A DNA stretch of 64,000 nt, from positions 3,341,001-3,405,000 of the forward strand of contig JAUKPH010000017.1 in NCBI GenBank assembly GCA_030549335.1, written 5' to 3'. Both the position numbers and the translations under genes were made by a program. This document shows positions 1 to 11,733 of the stretch, piece after piece (within the stretch, counting starts at the first letter, position 1; the number at the start of each line of letters is the position of its first letter). The notes under the pieces are model-generated. The model was not told the DNA's origin and searched no databases. It was given only the letters and a program-made list of their open reading frames with translations. This stretch comes from Pontederia crassipes. Taxonomy: Eukaryota; Streptophyta; Magnoliopsida; Commelinales; Pontederiaceae.

Positions 1-656
1 GGTATTCCACCATGATCTGTAGCATGCATCTTTAGTTTATGATAGAATTCGCGAAAGAGAAGAACAACAGTACAAGTTAAGGAATGTTTTGGATGCATGT
101 TAGAGGTTGTTTAGATAGAGATGTCATAAGTTCACAACATATATTATGCTTTTGTTGTGGATGCTCTGTATGCATCTTCATCTCTCAGATGCAAAAAAAA
201 AAATTGATCTTTCTTATATTACTTTAAGAGCCTTATGCGGAATAGCTACCTAATTGCCATTGATATGAGACTAAATTGTTTGCATAATGTGGATCCCCTA
301 TGTTGTTAACTAACGTATTATATATATTACACAAGGAGAGAGGAAACAATTCAAATACCTGAAACTGACCAAGCCATTCATGCATGAACAAAAGCATGGC
401 CTAATTTAATAACATTGGAGGCTGCATCATCTCAAACGTTCCTGCAATGGTCCATGGTTTCCAGAGATTTTACAATGGTTTCATACTAAATGCGAGTGGC
501 TTCTTTAATTAGCCATTAATTTTGACAAGAGAAAAAAAAATGCTTTGAGATAAGAGATGCTTAAGAGGCACTAAATGTGTGATCTAAGCCCCACAAATAT
601 GTGAGCTTCTCACCTGTTAGTAGTAAGGCTGATCCTTAGCTCCAAGGATTCTGTTG
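1..656. other. 5' flank of the MS1-like gene
   Basis: No coding region is supported here. An A/T-rich TATA-like stretch (ATTATATATATTAC, about 317-330) lies roughly 330 bp before the start codon of the PHD-finger gene and could be its core promoter, but this is only positional inference. The remainder is ordinary AT-rich sequence with short A runs. Confidence 0.35.
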
Positions 657-3600
657 ATGTCGAAGATGCAAGTCAGCATTGGAGGATTACGAAAGCGGAA
701 AAGAGCCGAGAAGAGTTTCAAATTCAGTTCATTTTGTGAACAAGGAGAATTACCAGGTAGCCTCAGTGGTTCATTCCGGGAGAAGATGAAGGTCTTGTTG
801 AGCTATGGCCACCAAGAGGCCATTGCCCAAGGGGGAGCACAGTGCAGTTCGTTTCAGCTAGAACTCAATCACCATCCACCTACACGCATCTGTTTATTCG
901 TCGTCGAGGAGATCGCCGGAAAGTCACTGTGTCGACAGTGTCAATATTGTCGTTCTGCTGGTATCATTTCTGAAAACTTTTGTCCGTCTGTCAGCTTGAT
1001 TGCTTAATTCATCTGTACATGTATGACTGTTCTGATAATTTGAAATCATCATGAACATAAAGATAAAACGTTTCTTTTGACAAATAGTGAAATTTTAGTC
1101 AAGTTAGAGAACTGAAATATTCCATTGATGGTGCACTTGTTACCTGGTTTGTACTAGTGTTTTTTTGCTATGGTGTTGAGTTAGTTAATGTAGACATAGT
1201 GTTTAAACTTGTCCTCAGTTGCATCATTATACCTTTGTCATGTTTGTTGATAGACATAATTTGACACAGGAAGTTAGATTTCGATATCTACCTTCATAGT
1301 TTATCATGCACATTGTATGAAATGAGAATAATTCTTCTTAACATCAGAGGATGAATATTTGTGGAATTTCTAGCTGTCCCTCAAATATTAGTAGAAATAT
1401 GACAAGAATGCCTTTGCTTTGAGAGATGATCTCATTAGGTTGGGGTCACCACATGATATGCAACGAAAGGTTCCACTTTGTGCTACCATCAAAGAATGCA
1501 ACATCAGAAAAAATTAAGGTTTCCATTCAGGGTCTGTTAGAGAAGGATGCAAATGCGTCAAAATCAGACTTGATGCGTGCAGTTCTGCATTCCAATGGTT
1601 ATGGGCATTTGCTTCAAATCAATGGCTTCGAAGGGGGTTCTGATTTCCTCTCTGGACATCAGATTCTAGACTTCTGGGACAGGATATGCACTGCATTGCA
1701 AGTCAGGTAGCAGCAGTTCCTTCTCATCTCCTATCCTACCCTGAAGTTGAATCATACAATTCACGCAGAAAGATGAAGTCAGAGAAAGATTTGTTTTGAC
1801 TCTACCTTATGATAAAAGAGAATATCATTATGTTACACCAGCGCATAGTGCTCTCTCAACAATATGTTACCTAATTCTAAGTGCTATATGTTCAACTTTT
1901 TTCTTATTGCTCAATTCATTTGCAGGAAGATAAGTTTGATCGATGTCCCAAGGAAGAACAGTATGGAACTGAGGTTGATACATGGTGTGGCATATGGCGA
2001 GCCATGGTTCGCTCGCTGGGGCTACACTTTCGGCCATGGGAGCTATGGAGTCACGCAACAGACGTATCAGCAGTCCCTGGAAGCCTTACAAGGCTTTCCC
2101 CCTATGTTGCAAGGGTACGGGTACGGTACCGATACCGAGTACGAGCACGGGTACGGGATACGTCAAATTCTAAAAAATTAGGGTACGGGTACGACGATAT
2201 ATTAAATATATAAAATAAATTTTCATAAGATTTTTAGTATCTTCATATTGTTTAAGTTTTCAAAATAAGTAATTAGTTATTCACTTTACTAATTATGTCT
2301 AAACGAGGAGCTATTAATAGTTTCTTTATCCTTATGACTTCTCATCTTTAAATCTATAGGTTTTATTATTCATATTTGATAAAAACGTAACAAAATATAT
2401 CAGTATCATGTTTTTTAGAATTTTATCTGACAAAATTTTAATATGAAATACCCAAAAATATAGGTACCAATACCCATTGAAGTATCCATTTTTTTTAAAT
2501 TATTTTATTATTGAGTACATATGGGTACAAGTACCCACAAATACTCATGAAGTACCGATATCGAGTACGTACCCGGTACGGGTACGTGAAGAAAATTGGA
2601 GTACCCGTGCATGATAGCTTTCCCCTCTCCCTTCTGCTCCCCGGCAACTTCGTCAGTTGCTTCGGCAACGATATCCACTTGACCATCGCCAAGTACCAGG
2701 CGCTGTGCGGCAACATGCTCCTGACCATTGGCAACCTGTTCCGCTTCATGATAGAGTTGAAGGACCGCCTCCCCCTCAACTCCCTCGCCGCACTGGACTA
2801 CGACGGGGTCGCGGCGGGACCGACGTGCCGGTGGTCGACGAAGCGCGTCGAGATGGCGGTTCACGTCATCGTGGAAGCGCTCAAGAAGTTCGAGCTCAGA
2901 TGGGTCACGCGGCAGGAGGTGAGGGAGGCGGCGAGGGCGTACGTCGGGGACACGGGGTTGTTGGACTACGTGCTCAAGTCGCTGGGGAACCACGTCGTCG
3001 GGAACCACGTCGTCCGGCGCATGGTGAACCCGGCCACCAAAGTGTTGGAGTACAGCTTGGAGGACGTATCCAACGTGTTCCCCAACCTGAACAACTTGGT
3101 TTCCTGCAGCAGCAACAGCAGCGCGAGCATCTGCAGGGTAAAGTTCATGCAGCTCACGAGGGTGAAGCTCATGAGGGACATGCTCTACTTGTACAAGAAC
3201 ATCCTCAAAGTTGATAGAAGACCAGATGCAGCAGGAAGAGGGGTGCTTGATGCGATTCCCATGGCAGTGAGGGCGGTACTTGACATTAAGCACCTGGTCA
3301 AGGACTACCAGCAACAATTGCCGCCAAAGCAAGTGATGTTGAAGGACGTAGATGGTGTTGGCAATGGACATATGAACGTGATGTGCATGGCGCGTATCAG
3401 AACTAGTAGCGCTGCTCCGACAAAGGAGGAGCTTGCATTGTCGAAGCACTTGCCGCCGCCGTGCGACATGATCACTGTTCCGGCACGCGCCACGTTTGGT
3501 GAGCTGAAAAGTGAAGCTGAGAGATACTTCAGGGAGGTGTACTGGGGACTGAGGAGCTTCGCCGCAGAAGAGTTGGTGGTCTGCGCCGTCTACGTTAACG

Positions 3601-3905
3601 ATTCTGACTCGATATCTGCATTGATCAAGCCAGGGAGCAGCGTCATCCTCCTAGGGAGGATTGAAGGTCCGGAAGAAAATCGCGAGATGTTCGAAGGCGG
3701 CGGCCACGATGATGATCGTTATGTGGACTGTCCATGCGGTGCAAAGGAGGAGGATGGCGAGAGGATGATATGCTGCGACATCTGCGAGGTCTGGCAGCAC
3801 ACGAGATGTGCAAAGATTCCTAACGAGGAGGAAGTGATCCCTCGTGTGTTTCTCTGCAATCGATGCGAGAATGACATAGTTGCTTTGCCACCCATCCATT
3901 ACTAG
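657..3905 (+). CDS. MS1: PHD-finger protein MALE STERILITY 1 / PTC1 ortholog, interrupted by a transposable element in exon 3
   Basis: The encoded protein is a nuclear PHD-finger regulator. In Arabidopsis (MS1) and rice (PTC1) this family controls tapetum development, tapetal cell death and pollen wall formation. Exons read from sequence are 657-960, 1439-1706 and 1926-3905, with GT-AG introns and consistent phases (GGT and AGG codons span the junctions). Recognisable blocks in order are the basic N-terminus (GLRKRKRAEK), FVVEE, CQYCR, GWGHHMICN, HSNGYGHLL, GHQILDFWDRIC, GEPWFARWGY, RQEVREAAR and KSLGNHVVGN. A C-terminal PHD finger lies at 3729-3866 with Cys4-His-Cys3 spacing (CPC, CCDIC, WQHTRC, LCNRC). 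A TTG lies just before the chosen ATG. A 496-bp insertion (2112-2607) ends the frame at 2179-2181. Without it and one TGCA copy the gene would encode 683 residues, close to the family length. The gene is therefore either disrupted or rescued by splicing. It is closer to MS1/PTC1 than to MMD1. Confidence 0.93.
2112..2607. mobile_element. 496-bp non-autonomous element with GGTAC-rich inverted ends, inside MS1 exon 3
   Basis: The ends are inverted: AGGGTACGGG on the left and the complement of GAGTACCCG on the right. Both flanks carry degenerate copies of GGGTACG/GTACCG for about 50-100 bp, around an AT-rich core. The host tetramer TGCA occurs at 2108-2111 and 2608-2611 and is the probable target duplication. 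The offset of 500 bp (2 modulo 3) matches the frame change between the upstream and downstream MS1 reading frames, which independently supports these limits. There is no coding capacity. Family unknown; a MITE or foldback-type element is the best description. Confidence 0.8.
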
Positions 3906-4451
3906 GCACCCATGCATATAATTACACAAAAGATTCATGCATGCAGAAACAATAAGCAATTCGATTACAGACAAGGATCTAAGTTTCAACTGCAGTGGTA
4001 GGCTAATAAATAAACTGAGTGATTAAGTAAATGGATTTGACAATGAATTGGTGAGTCCTTTGTGAAGTTTTCTCATCAAGACAATGCATATATCAGAAGA
4101 AAATCAGTCAGCTGAAGCGACTGATTAAGTTTTTTACTTTTTGTTGGCCCCTTGAAGAATCAATTAACGGGGATTCTCAAAAGTATCTCTCTGGTCCTCA
4201 AGTTCATGTAAAAAAAAAAGAGCTTGCTTCATTTGCATGAATATATACATAGCAGAGCTGATCAGACTCGATTGATGATCATTCTTGCAGTTGTCGATCG
4301 TAAAGTGCCACTCTCAGTGAAAGAAAGACCAAGCACGGAGCCCTCACTCGAATGTGCCACAGTAGGGGTTGAGCACTTTACACATTGTCCAATGAGACCT
4401 TGCAACTCGCAAGTTAAGCAAGCAATTAGTCATATGTAACCACAATGAAAT
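3906..4451. other. 3' flank of the MS1-like gene
   Basis: An AATAAA-type polyadenylation context (CTAATAAATAAACTG) occurs about 100 bp after the stop codon. Nothing else coding is supported before the CACTA element. Confidence 0.4.
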
Positions 4452-6167
4452 CACTACTAAAAAAACGCTGATTACAGACGGTCCGGACCGTTGGTAATCA
4501 GCTCGAAAATCGTCGGTAACGCAATTACCGACGATTTTTTAGTTGAAATCGATCCATCGAAAAAACGCTCGTCGCAAATCGATTTGTGACGGTTGAAAAA
4601 AATTCGTCGAAAATATCGATAGTCGGAAAAGTCCCCGGCGGTTCGAACCATCGAAATTTTCGACGGCTGCAACCGTCGAAAAAGGTCGGCGGTTCGAACC
4701 GTCGAAATTTTCGACGGTTGCAACCGCCAGAAAATGCCGGCGGTTCGAACCGGCATAACTTTTCGACGGTCGCAACTATCGAAACTTTCGATGGTCGCCG
4801 CACCCGTCGATCTTTCGACGGTCGCAACCATCGCAAATAATTTTTTAAATATAAAAAAAATTAGCGGCCGGATCGGGCCACGGCCAACTCCGGCCGCGGC
4901 CAAATCCGGCCGCCCACGGCCGGATCAGCCGCCAGACGACCGGATCCGGCCGCCAGCGGCGAGATCCGACCGACAGCAGCCTCTGGCCGGAGAGAGAAAG
5001 AGAGAGAGATGCCGGCGCGGGAGCGGAAGAAACAGACGCCAGCGCGGGAGCGGAAGAAGCAGACGCTGGCGCAATCCCCTTCTTGGCCGGCGCGGGAGAG
5101 GGTCGCCGGCGCGAAAGGGTCGCCGGCGCGAAAGGGTCGCCGGCGTCCGGTGCGGGAGAGGGAGGCCGGCGCGGGAGAGGGACGACCGGTGCCGGGAGAG
5201 ATAGAGGAGAGGAGGGAGAGAGAGAGAGGAGTGGAGGGAGGAGTTATATATAAAGGAAAAAAGTGGAAAGAAAACGGGAAAAGGAAAAAAAAAGCGCGAT
5301 AACAAAATTTCAATTACCGACGGCTTCGGCCGTCGAAAACGTAAATATTAACTATTTTTATAATACCGACGGTTGTGACCGTCGAAAATATATTTAGTTA
5401 TATATAATGTTTATTTTTTATTTTACCGATGGTCAAAATCGTCGGTAATCGTTACCGACGATCAAAACCGTCGGTAATCGTTATCGACGGTCAAAACCGT
5501 CGGTAATTACGACGGTTTGGGCCGTCGCTAGTTGTGTTAATAAAATACTCTTTATATGATATTATTATACATTTACCGACGGTTACGACCTTCGAAAATT
5601 GCGATGGATTTTGCGACGGATGGATATCCGTCGGAACTATCGACGTTCCTAATCGTCAAAAAATTAAATAATAATATAAAAAATACATAATTTAATTTTT
5701 CATTTCCGACGGTCGTAACCGTCGGAAAATCCGTCAAAAAAATTAAATAATAATATAATAAATTACATAATTTATTTTTTATTTTCGACGGTCATGACCG
5801 TCGAAAAATTCGTAAAAAAAATTAAATAATAATATAATAAATTACATAATTTATTTTTTTTATTTTTGACGGTTGTGACCGTCAAAAAATCCGTCGGAAA
5901 AATTAAATAATAATATAAAAAATACATAATTTAATTTTTTTATTTTCGACGGTCGTAACCGTCGGAAAAGCTGTCGGAAATTGTGACGGATGGATATCCG
6001 TCAGAAATATCGACGTTCCTAATCGTCGAAAAATTAAATAATAATATAAATTATTTTTTACGATCATAACCGTCGAAAACGTAACCATCAAAAAATCCGT
6101 CGCAAATTGCGACGGATTTAAAACCGTCAGAAATTATCCGTCGGAAAATTACGATTTTCTTGTAGTG
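4452..6167. mobile_element. Non-autonomous CACTA (En/Spm-type) transposon, copy 1
   Basis: It begins CACTACTAAAAAAACG and ends TTTTCTTGTAGTG, the inverted CACTA termini, flanked by a perfect 3-bp duplication AAT (4449-4451 and 6168-6170). Both subterminal regions are packed with short inverted copies of CCGACGGT / ACCGTCGGT / TTCGACGGTTGCAACCGTCG, the usual transposase-binding type of repeat. No transposase frame is present, so it is non-autonomous at 1,716 bp. The core (4860-5300) is unusually GC-rich. Confidence 0.9.
4861..5302 (-). promoter_or_regulatory. GC-rich core of CACTA copy 1 with TATA box and pyrimidine-rich leader
   Basis: On the minus strand a CTTTATATATAAC TATA-like box (about 5242-5254) is followed by a CTCC/CTCTC-rich leader and then by GC-rich sequence with repeated GGCCGGATC blocks. 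This resembles a promoter plus 5' leader and first exon of a lost or captured gene. Short frames in it are low-complexity (Arg/Pro/Ser-rich) and I do not call a protein. CACTA copy 2 has a comparable TATA plus GGATCCGGCC block. Confidence 0.35.
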
Positions 6168-6474
6168 AATAATGTTAGAGCATAATCTTTTGCAAAATTA
6201 ACTGATTGATCTCATAAAAAAAAACTCAGTGATCCTCTTGCATGGGATACCACATATACATATTTATGTGTTTGTCATGCGATCATGATCACAAAACAAA
6301 CAAATGCATAGCTGCATACTGAAAAGGCCTAGAAAAAGGTTGGGCCATAAGGGTTGCATTGATATGGAAGCTCAAGAGATAGTGCTTGATCCAAAGAAAA
6401 GGGGTAGGTCCCTAGCTAGTTCATCACAGTATACTCCAATAAGTACAATGTACTTGACTACTTTGAAGTAATAC

Positions 6475-7146
6475 CAATGTTATTAAAATCGGACCGGACC
6501 GATTGGTTCGACCGGTTCAACCACGAACCGGTCGGTTCGACCTGTCCGGTCAAGTGTCAAATCTCGTTTTGGCATTGAACCGGACTGGTTCAATGTAGAA
6601 TTTGAAAAAAAAATTGTAAAAATGATATACATAGGAAAGTTAAATGAGAAAGAAGGAAAGAAATATAAGGAAACTTAAAGAGGAAGAAATATCATATCTA
6701 TACAATTAAATAGGAATTTATATAAAAATGGTAAGTATTTAAAATTGAATAATATTAGAATTGAAACATATCAAAGGGCATAAAATAAAGAAAATAAAAA
6801 GGAAAGTGTTAAATAAAAAAATAAGAATAATTTAAGATAAAATTTACTAATATAACATCTATCATCATTAAATAGTAGAATTAAATTATTAATATTTTTT
6901 TATATTATCATTATGAAACTTTTAATTAATAAAAATTGTGTTATATTATTTTTTAATATTTTTAATAAGTTATTAGTACAATATTCATATACTATATCAT
7001 ATAACTTATGCAATATCTTTATAATTATTATAAATATATTATTTTGAAAAAAATTCGATTCAATTCGATCGAACCTGATCGGACCGGTCCAGTCACGACC
7101 CAGTGATGAATTTGGTCTGGTCGTCGGTCCGATTTTGAAAACATTG
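6475..7146. mobile_element. hAT-like non-autonomous element, copy 1
   Basis: The termini are CAATGTTATTAAAATCGG and the complementary CCGATTTTGAAAACATTG, flanked by a perfect 8-bp duplication AGTAATAC (6467-6474 and 7147-7154), which is diagnostic of the hAT superfamily. Subterminal sequence is built of CGGACCGG / CCGGTTCGACC repeats. The core is AT-rich and non-coding. Confidence 0.88.
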
Positions 7147-7154
7147 AGTAATAC

Positions 7155-7532
7155 ACAAGTTGTTATCGAAGAAAAAGTTGTTGACTGAAAGGTAAGTGGG
7201 GTTGATCTTTGCATAAAAGGTAGAGGGTATGAGAGCTCAATAAGATTCCAATACTTTGACTTTCCATGTTATAGAGATGAAGCCTCACATGGCCTATTTT
7301 TTGTGATCCTTTGTGGTCTCACTACAAGAAAAAAAAAGAGACCAAAAGGGGAACTCATTCCCTTTAAAAGTTGTATCAGAGATACATGAAAGACCGGTGA
7401 GGTAGCTCATGGACCCAAGAAGATGCCCAAATGGAAGGATCCCCCTCCTCTTTTCACCCTACCCTATCTAATGATTAGTTTGAGTCTGTAATTTTTCTTT
7501 GAATGAACCAGTGTGTATATTTGTATGATTAT
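7155..7532. other. Spacer between hAT and Copia elements
   Basis: No gene is seen. A CACTACAAGAAAAA string at about 7320 looks like one end of a CACTA element, but no partner end was found, so it is probably a remnant. Confidence 0.4.
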
Positions 7533-7582
7533 TGTTAAAGAAAACATCACCAATAGAGGGAATACCCTATAAGCTGCTAGTT
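7533..7582 (+). repeat. 5' LTR of Copia 1, first piece
   Basis: It matches the start of the 3' LTR at 13598 (TGTTAAAGAAAAC, then GGAATACCCTA and GCTAGTT) and then stops at a poly-T run. The LTR resumes at about 11139, so about 3.55 kb has been inserted here. Confidence 0.85.
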
Positions 7583-7740
7583 TTTTTTTTTAAAAAGGGA
7601 AATTATCTAGTGATAAAAGCACATGATACATCAAAAGACATAATTCTGAGGACCTCCGAAGGAGGGGTCTCAAATCAAAATAAATCAAAATGATTTAGCC
7701 TACCATAATTAGCAAGGTAATCAGCGGTGTTAGCTTCTCT
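7583..7740 (-). mobile_element. 5'-truncated LINE tail
   Basis: On the minus strand a short frame reads REANTADYLANYG, the typical C-terminus of the RNase H region of plant L1-type LINEs. It is followed by a stop codon, a 3' untranslated region and a poly-A tail (poly-T on the plus strand at about 7581-7591). Only the last ~160 bp of the LINE is present. Confidence 0.65.
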
Positions 7741-8139
7741 ATAACTGTAATATCCCTAAGTTAACCGTGCATGATTAGTTATATGAATGTGATGCTATAT
7801 TATCTTATTAATAATCTCTATGAATGTGATGTTAAGACTTACACTTCAATATCAACTAAAGTGCGAAAGCAATGAAAATTTACTTAAGGCATGAAAATGT
7901 GATTTTCGGAAAAGTAAAAATTTGGAAAATTAAAGTTCCGTAATTGTTCCTATATATGAAAGGATTCTAAAAGTGATTTTTAAGAATTTTTAGGAGGTGT
8001 ATGAGTTAGGTAAAATGTAGACACAAAATCGAAAAATCTGTGAAATTGCTATTTTTGTTCTTCGGACAAAATTTAGATTGTGATTCCATAGTTATTTATT
8101 TTTCTAAATATTTTATTTGAATCCAAATGGGGGTAATTT

Positions 8140-8559
8140 TGATGGGAAAATTCGAGAACAGGGAGAGAAGATCGCAGAGAGATTGGAAGAAAAAAATAGA
8201 GGAGACACACGAATTTACCCAGGTTCACCCTTGAGATTATGACTACGTCCTGCAAAGAAGTTTCACTATATCGTTTAGGTTTTCAGCCGCCGCGCAGATT
8301 ACATATGAAAATAAGCTATAAATAGCCTCTTCAAACGGGTTCAAAACCCGAACAAAACAGAGAAAAAACCTAATCTGAACCACACGGGCCGGCTAAACAA
8401 AAGCCCAAAACCCATCGGGGGGCGGAGCCCCCCGAACCCCCCCTTTCGTTCGTACGCCAGCGATACTGTTAATTGGGTAATAATCAGATTCCCCTAAGCT
8501 CACGTGGGTGAACCCGGTGTGAGAAACAAGGGGCCCTGAAGTATTCACCAACTCTAACA
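8140..8559 (-). mobile_element. 420-bp solo LTR (Copia-like) nested in the 3.4-kb solo LTR
   Basis: On the minus strand it begins TGTTAGAG and ends CCCATCA. It is flanked by a perfect 5-bp duplication AATTT (8135-8139 and 8560-8564). It carries a GC-rich block (about 8415-8450) and a terminal region resembling the LTR pieces at 13.1 and 50.6 kb. Confidence 0.88.
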
Positions 8560-10211
8560 AATTTCTTATTGACATAAATGGAGAAATGCAAAAGCCATTT
8601 ACTTTTAAATGGCATTACATGTGAATAAGTCATACTTCAAGGGCATTTTGAAAAGAACCACATGCACAAGCTAAAGTCGGTATCTCCCTCACTTTTAATA
8701 CTTATCCTTCTACATTTTACTACATTCCTCTGCCCTATTCACCACCCTTGGCCGAATTGCAAAGGTACAAGAAATCATACTACATGATTGAAGAAATTTG
8801 AGGAAGAAAAGGGGCAACTAGGGTTTTAAATTTTGGTAAGTTCCTACTTAATTCCCTTTGGATTTTAACTACATAGTTCATAATTAGGGTTTCTCTGAAC
8901 CTGTCTTACCTATTTATTTTCGGATTTTACTTCAACATGGGGAAAAACTCATGTTGTTCATAGGTAAGATTAACCCTAACCATGTTCAATTGATTCATGA
9001 ATATTTAGCTACATATTTCCATACCTCTGAATGATCCAAAAATTATGAAATTTATTATGATTGATCCTATATGAGTCTACTTTCATTGAGCTTTGAAATC
9101 AAGTTAATAGGATTTCTATAGATAAAGTTATGCTCTTATTTTTAAGGTACCATCACTCTGTTCGTCAAAATTATTACCCGAATTTGTAAATTATGTATTA
9201 AATCCAGTATATCGTTGAATTATTTGATAACTTAGAGTGTTATAGAAATTGATGTTAGGTTTCATTGACCATTGAAGTCACTAGAAAATGATATGTGTAG
9301 CGAAAGTTATAAATAATTTACTGAGCCTTACTCAGTCTGTCAGGACGGAACTTATGGCAGATTATGCTAAAATTGGTTAAATTTATTGTGCTCATTATAA
9401 ATAGATATAAATTCAAGTAATTTTATGATTTGTACCTTAGGATGTCCACTATTTGGGAAAATTAAAATAATTAGAACAGGGAATGTTTACTATTTTATAT
9501 AAATCATAAAAATAAGGTTACTCAGTCTGTCAGAACATATAAACAACATAAAAGTTAAGCTGAATGTTGATTTTCATGAGAGCAAACCATAATGAAGTAG
9601 GAAATGAAACTTTTACATAATAATGTCTCTGTATTATAAAAGTAAATAAAATTGGAATGATGTCATTTGGGTATGTATATAAGAATATATGAATTTTTCT
9701 TTACTATGTGTGCAATCTGTTATATTATTAGGTCAATCCTTATGTTTAATAGTTACTTAAGTTATAAGAGTAAATATTTGAGGTTCATATACCATTGCAA
9801 TTAATTATGTTTCATGTGTAAAAGACTTGTGCTCATATCATAGTGGTAATGTGTTTCTTCTTATTATTGTTATAAGAGTAGAAGAGTAAAGTAGTGAAAA
9901 GGAAAAGGAAAACATTTTGTTAGCCTTTATAGGTAAGTTGATTTCTTTTACTCTATGTTTTCACCTTTTTTTGAATTCGATGTGACATTGATTATTATAT
10001 GTATTGAATATATTTTGAAATTCTATGAATTGATTTCGAAAAATGCAGTTATGGAAAGTATACGTGATATTATTTGAATGGATTGCGATGGGTGCAATCT
10101 TGTTCATTTTGAATTGGTATTGGATATGATTCATCTTCTGATATTCAGGAGATGTTTGTTATATGATGAATCATGCATCGATATCCATTTGCATTTGTAT
10201 ATATGATGGTT

Positions 10212-10455
10212 GGAGCTAAGTGCTATATCGCTGATCACGATAGGAGCCACTTCTAGAATCCAATACATCATTTTGTTCCCCAGAAATGGGATGAGATAGA
10301 CTGGAGCTAAGTGCCACATCGTGAGTAGTCGCGATGAGGGCCACCTCTAGAATCCACCTATCGCTATATGATTGTTCCCCGAAAGGGATGAGGTAGAATG
10401 GAGGTAAGTACTACATCGTCGATCACGATGGAAGCCACCTTTAGAATTCACCTAC
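10212..10455. repeat. Three tandem repeats of 91-97 bp inside the 3.4-kb LTR
   Basis: Units start at about 10212, 10303 and 10400. Each holds GGAG(C/G)TAAGT, a CACATCG-type box, CACGAT or CGCGAT, GCCAC(T/C)T, TAGAAT(C/T)CA and, between units, TTGTTCCCC. They are diverged but clearly in register. Such arrays are common in plant chromovirus LTRs and may be promoter or enhancer repeats. Confidence 0.75.
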
Positions 10456-11138
10456 CGACCACTGGCCAGTTGGTGATCCGTGCATATATATGGGAGTGTT
10501 GCATTGCATACACATGTTTGATATGTTTAAGTGACAATGAATGTAAATTGAGTGCAATGCTTTTGATTGTGATGCTATATATATAGTAAATGTATGAAGA
10601 TATTGACTTTGATATTATGATTAATGCATATATGTTTGTCTCCTCGAATTTATTAGATGGTAACACATAGCTTATGAGTTATCAGCTTACTGAGTTATTA
10701 TTTACTCATAGTGTTGTTGTACACCTTTTCAGATCAGTAGAACTTTTGGGAATGCGAGAGATAGCCTTAGCAGGGTGTGGATCCTTTTTGCTGCCAAGGT
10801 ATTGAGAAGTCATGTACCCCACCGCGCGTGTTAGATAGAAGACTTGCAGCTCTCATATTCCTCTGTTGGGATATGGAGAGAGTTTGATATGTGCTATGTA
10901 TGAAAAGTAATTTTGTATCTTGTAAAATATAAATCTTTTATGACTATGTGGTGGTGTAAACCTTAGGGTTGTTACATGCTCTGGATGTCAATATAAACTG
11001 TGTGGTTTGCTTATATGTGTTATCATTTTCTTGTATTATCTAAAGGAGTTATGCACAATTTTTCTCAAAAAAAAATTGATCGTTTGTAATTAGTCACGAG
11101 CTCTGATTTAAATCACCATTTAAATCGGGGTCATGACA

Positions 11139-11458
11139 ATAACAGTGTGACTCTCACAAGAATAGAAACCATTGATTAGTACATGGTTTAGGTGAAAAAA
11201 TAGGATCCTTTTGTGCCTATAAATAGGCAATGAAGCTGCTCCTTTTGGCCAATGAGAAGTGAGTAACGTAAGTGAATGTATTACGTGAGAGCTTTTGGTG
11301 AGGAGTGTTGATAGGTGTAGGCTATAAAGAAGTGAGATTGTGTTAGTGAGCATTAGTGCTTAGCTCATAGAGTGTGTACATGAGTTGGTGGTGTTTCAAA
11401 ATTATACATTATTATAATATTATTTTGTTAGTGATTTTGTTTAATCAAAATTTCTACA
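11139..11458 (+). repeat. 5' LTR of Copia 1, second piece
   Basis: It matches the 3' LTR at about 13660-13981 (for example AGTACATGGTTTAGGTGAAA, GTGCCTATAAAT, TTGGCCAATGAGAAGTGA). The GTGCCTATAAATAGGC box is a good TATA candidate for the element's own promoter. It ends TTTCTACA, followed two bases later by the primer-binding site. Confidence 0.85.
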
Positions 11459-11733
11459 ATTGGTACTAAAGCAAGTGGGCCTGTGGAGAAACTCTATCAG
11501 TTCGAGATTTTGAAAGATCAAGTTATGCAAAGACTCTATCGGTTTGATAACGTGCAATGAGAAGGTTGTGCGCATGGGTGCACAATATGAGATTGTGAGA
11601 AGTTTTGCAAGATCAAGGTAAAATCAAGTTTGAAGTCGTGTAAAATCAAGTTGTCGAGTGCGTAATATGAAATTGTGAAGTTTTCGAATCCGGGATTGTA
11701 CTTGATTGATTGCAGGGCATTCAACAAGTCACC

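Larger units (their letters stand above)
7746..11138. mobile_element. Solo LTR of a Ty3-type retrotransposon (about 3.4 kb with a nested insertion)
   Basis: It starts TGTAATATCCC and ends GGGGTCATGACA, TG...CA with similar inverted ends, flanked by a perfect 5-bp duplication ATAAC (7741-7745 and 11139-11143). It is non-coding, with the long AT-rich organisation seen in chromovirus LTRs. No internal domain remains, which points to LTR-LTR recombination. A smaller solo LTR (8140-8559) sits within it. Confidence 0.85.

Noticed and set aside
2657-3214. 185-codon open frame, + strand, overlapping MS1
   Set aside because: It is a shifted frame of MS1 exon 3; the correct frame shows MS1 family blocks and the PHD finger.
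2508-3449. 313-codon open frame on the minus strand
   Set aside because: It is antisense to the GC-rich third exon of MS1; long antisense frames are expected there, and it has Val/His-rich composition without a family.
4472-5313. Overlapping Arg/Pro-rich open frames in CACTA copy 1
   Set aside because: They arise from CCGTCGAA repeats and GC-rich low-complexity sequence; no transposase motifs.
7318-7335. CACTACAAGAAAAA as a CACTA start
   Set aside because: No inverted partner end or 3-bp duplication was found downstream.
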